Below are positions 62,754-64,000 of a stretch of 64,000 nt of DNA, one piece after another. Position numbers and translations under genes: made by a program. The stretch comes from Rhodoplanes sp046000175 (GTDB lineage: Bacteria; Pseudomonadota; Alphaproteobacteria; Rhizobiales; Xanthobacteraceae), in assembly GCF_046000175.1 (NCBI RefSeq), contig NZ_JBEOMB010000028.1, forward strand, positions 32,200 through 96,199, given 5' to 3'. Within the stretch, counting starts at the first letter, position 1; every line of letters starts with the position of its first letter. The notes below the pieces were generated by a model, which saw nothing but the letters and a program-made list of their open reading frames with translations, was not told where the DNA came from and searched no databases.

Positions 62754-63551
62754 TCACGGCCGGTTGGCGGCCTTGAGGAGGGAGAGAATCTCCCGGTGCA
62801 TCGTCTCGTTGCCGCAGACGATGCTGCGCCGGCCGAGCATCTGGTCGCCGCCGTCGCAGTCGCCGACATAGCCGCCGGCCTCGCGTACCATCAGGATGCC
62901 GGCCGCCATGTCCCAGGGCGACAGGTTGCGCTCCCAGAAGGCATCGAAGCGGCCGGCCGCGACCCAGGCGAGGTCGAGCGAGGCGGCGCCGAAGCGGCGC
63001 AGCCCCGCCACCTTCTCCTGCACCAGTTCGAACTCCTTGCGGAACTGGGCGAGGTCGCCGCGGCCGAGATGCGGCAGGCCGCACGAGATCACCGCGTCGG
63101 CGAGTCGCTGGCGGCCGGCGACCCGGATGCGCTGGTCGTTGAGGAAGGCGCCCTTGCCGCGCTCCGCCATGAACAGCTCCTCGTTGGCCGGGTTGTAGAT
63201 CACCCCGGCCACGATGGTGTCCTCGCGCTGGAGCGCGATCGAGATGGCGAACTGCGGAATGCCGTGCAGGAAGTTGGTGGTGCCGTCGAGCGGGTCGACG
63301 ATCCAGGTGTGGCTGCGGTCGCTGCCCTCCTGCAGGCCACCCTCCTCGCCGAGGAAGCCGTAGCCGGGGCGCGCCTTCTCCAGCTCGGCGCGCAGCGTCT
63401 CCTCGGCCTTGCGGTCGGCCGCGGTGACGAAGTTCGCCGGGCCTTTCAGCGAGACCTGCAGGTGCTCGACCTCGCCGAAGTCGCGCTTGAGGGCGCGGCC
63501 GGCCTTGCGGGCGGCGGCCACCATGACGTTGAGCAGTGCGGAGCGGAGCAT
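62754..63551 (-). CDS. Inositol-1-monophosphatase family protein (SuhB-like)
   Basis: A 265-residue magnesium-dependent phosphatase. The metal and phosphate sites are visible: GFLGEEGG near residue 70, WIVDPLDGTTNFLHG at about 82-96, and LSPWDMAAGILMVREAGG near 213. SuhB-like enzymes hydrolyse inositol monophosphates and in some bacteria also act in rRNA transcription. It lies 130 bases upstream of the MotA-like gene in the same direction. Confidence 0.93.
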   Translation of the reverse strand: MLRSALLNVMVAAARKAGRALKRDFGEVEHLQVSLKGPANFVTAADRKAEETLRAELEKARPGYGFLGEEGGLQEGSDRSHTWIVDPLDGTTNFLHGIPQFAISIALQREDTIVAGVIYNPANEELFMAERGKGAFLNDQRIRVAGRQRLADAVISCGLPHLGRGDLAQFRKEFELVQEKVAGLRRFGAASLDLAWVAAGRFDAFWERNLSPWDMAAGILMVREAGGYVGDCDGGDQMLGRRSIVCGNETMHREILSLLKAANRP

Positions 63552-63565
63552 GATTTGCCATTCGC

Positions 63566-63652
63566 GTCACGGCCGGGCTCGTCCCGGCCATCCACGCCTT
63601 CGTTCGGTTCAGGGGTCGTCAGACGGTGCCCGCGACGAGCCCGGGCACGACG
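63566..63652. repeat. Palindromic intergenic repeat, family B
   Basis: GTCACGGCCGGGCTCGTCCC opens and GCGACGAGCCCGGGCACGAC closes the element. It lies just upstream of the inositol monophosphatase start. The rest of the 391-base gap to 63942 is covered by the promoter entry; no other gene is visible. Confidence 0.8.
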
Positions 63653-63736
63653 AGAAATCCGTGCGCCGCGGTCTTACACGGTGCGGGGGCGGCGATCCAC
63701 CCTGGGAGCTTGCGGGCGCAACCCAGGATTTTTGCC

Positions 63737-63764
63737 TTGATCCGTCGAGAGCAGAGTTTATCGG
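63737..63764 (+). promoter_or_regulatory. Candidate promoter in AT-richer leader at right edge
   Basis: TTGATC (63737-63742) and TATCGG (63759-63764) are 16 bases apart, in a stretch (about 63720-63930) markedly less GC-rich than the rest of the window. TTATCG occurs twice 10 bases apart here. A leader of about 170 bases would precede the ATG at 63943. Confidence 0.35.
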
Positions 63765-63942
63765 GATTTATCGCATCAATATACTTAATGATGTGATGCA
63801 GTCCGTGATGAGTCGACAGGCCAGCGCATGCAGACAGGAGCATTCGCTTTCGCGATGCCCTCGGTTGGGGGAGTGTTTTCGCTATGTTAGCGGATTCGGG
63901 AAAAGCTCGCGGATATGAGCCGATTCAGCTTGTAGGTGCGTT

Positions 63943-64000
63943 ATGGTCACGACAAACAACTCGATCTCCCTCGGATCGAGAGCAGGGGAATCGCGTTTGA
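63943..64000 (+). CDS. Partial gene at right edge
   Basis: ATG 63943 with GTAGGTG ahead opens a frame that stays open to the window end, giving MVTTNNSISLGSRAGESRL so far. Nineteen residues are too few to assign a family. The good ribosome site and the promoter-like, AT-richer upstream region support a real gene start. Confidence 0.45.
   Translation, partial: MVTTNNSISLGSRAGESRL

Overview
The window is very GC-rich (around 70%) and gene-dense, with the gene content of a Hyphomicrobiales (Rhizobiales) alphaproteobacterium. Pointers are the irr | fabA-fabB-fabI arrangement with a haem-regulatory motif in Irr, a BA14K-family protein, an extensin-like C-terminal protein, secA next to a secreted parvulin, and crotonyl-CoA carboxylase/reductase with ethylmalonyl-CoA mutase. 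A clear bchO homologue and a full-length bacteriophytochrome suggest a phototroph or a close relative of one (Rhodoplanes/Rhodopseudomonas/Bradyrhizobium-like). No other photosynthesis gene lies in the window, so this placement is inference. No phage, IS element, CRISPR array or defence island was seen.

Layout. 1-3.7 kb: TRAP transporter genes (small permease, binding protein) with a FadR-type operator candidate, an ECF sigma factor and a metallo-beta-lactamase-fold hydrolase. 4-5.8 kb: ABC importer ATPase and permease split by a palindromic repeat. 6-9.3 kb: extensin-like secreted protein, a frameshifted TetR regulator and a TTC38-like TPR protein. 9.4-14.4 kb: secA, a secreted parvulin and a ComB-family phosphatase. 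14.7-19.6 kb: fused TRAP permease, TAXI binding protein and a PDC-hydrolase-like amidohydrolase. 19.7-31.4 kb: a carbon-assimilation block with two tandem phosphoenolpyruvate carboxylase paralogues, ccr and (divergently) ecm, separated by a GT87 membrane protein and a GlsB-type protein. 31.5-35.2 kb: FMN reductase, tRNA-Pro(CGG), Sua5-type tRNA t6A enzyme and a GlcD-like flavoprotein. 35.4-39.1 kb: Bug-type binding protein, cupin and SDR, divergent from an AraC regulator. 39.2-44 kb: HupE/UreJ protein, small secreted protein, bacteriophytochrome-HWE kinase-receiver hybrid and divergent Crp-type regulator. 44.2-48.8 kb: second Bug protein, small secreted proteins, LysE exporter and bchO, whose ATG overlaps the stop of a membrane-anchored tetrahaem cytochrome c (48.8-50.8 kb). 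51-54.4 kb: small membrane proteins, 2-hydroxyacid dehydrogenase and SH3 protein. 54.8-58.5 kb: irr and the unsaturated fatty acid genes fabA, fabB and fabI. 58.6-63.6 kb: CorA-type transporter, GNAT, a MotA-like/OmpA-like pair and inositol monophosphatase. A gene start with a less GC-rich leader lies at the right edge.

How it fits together. The ppc pair, Ccr and Ecm point to growth on C2/C4 or short-chain acyl substrates through the ethylmalonyl-CoA pathway with PEP carboxylation for C4 supply. Four uptake systems for organic acids or small solutes (two TRAP, two orphan Bug proteins) fit a metabolically versatile heterotroph.

The most notable items are: the tandem ppc paralogues, in which aspartate-feedback residues appear substituted; the tetrahaem cytochrome-bchO overlap; the phytochrome with an in-frame pentapeptide tandem insertion; the frameshifted tetR; and a dense set of at least five families of palindromic intergenic repeats, one copy lying inside an ABC transporter operon.
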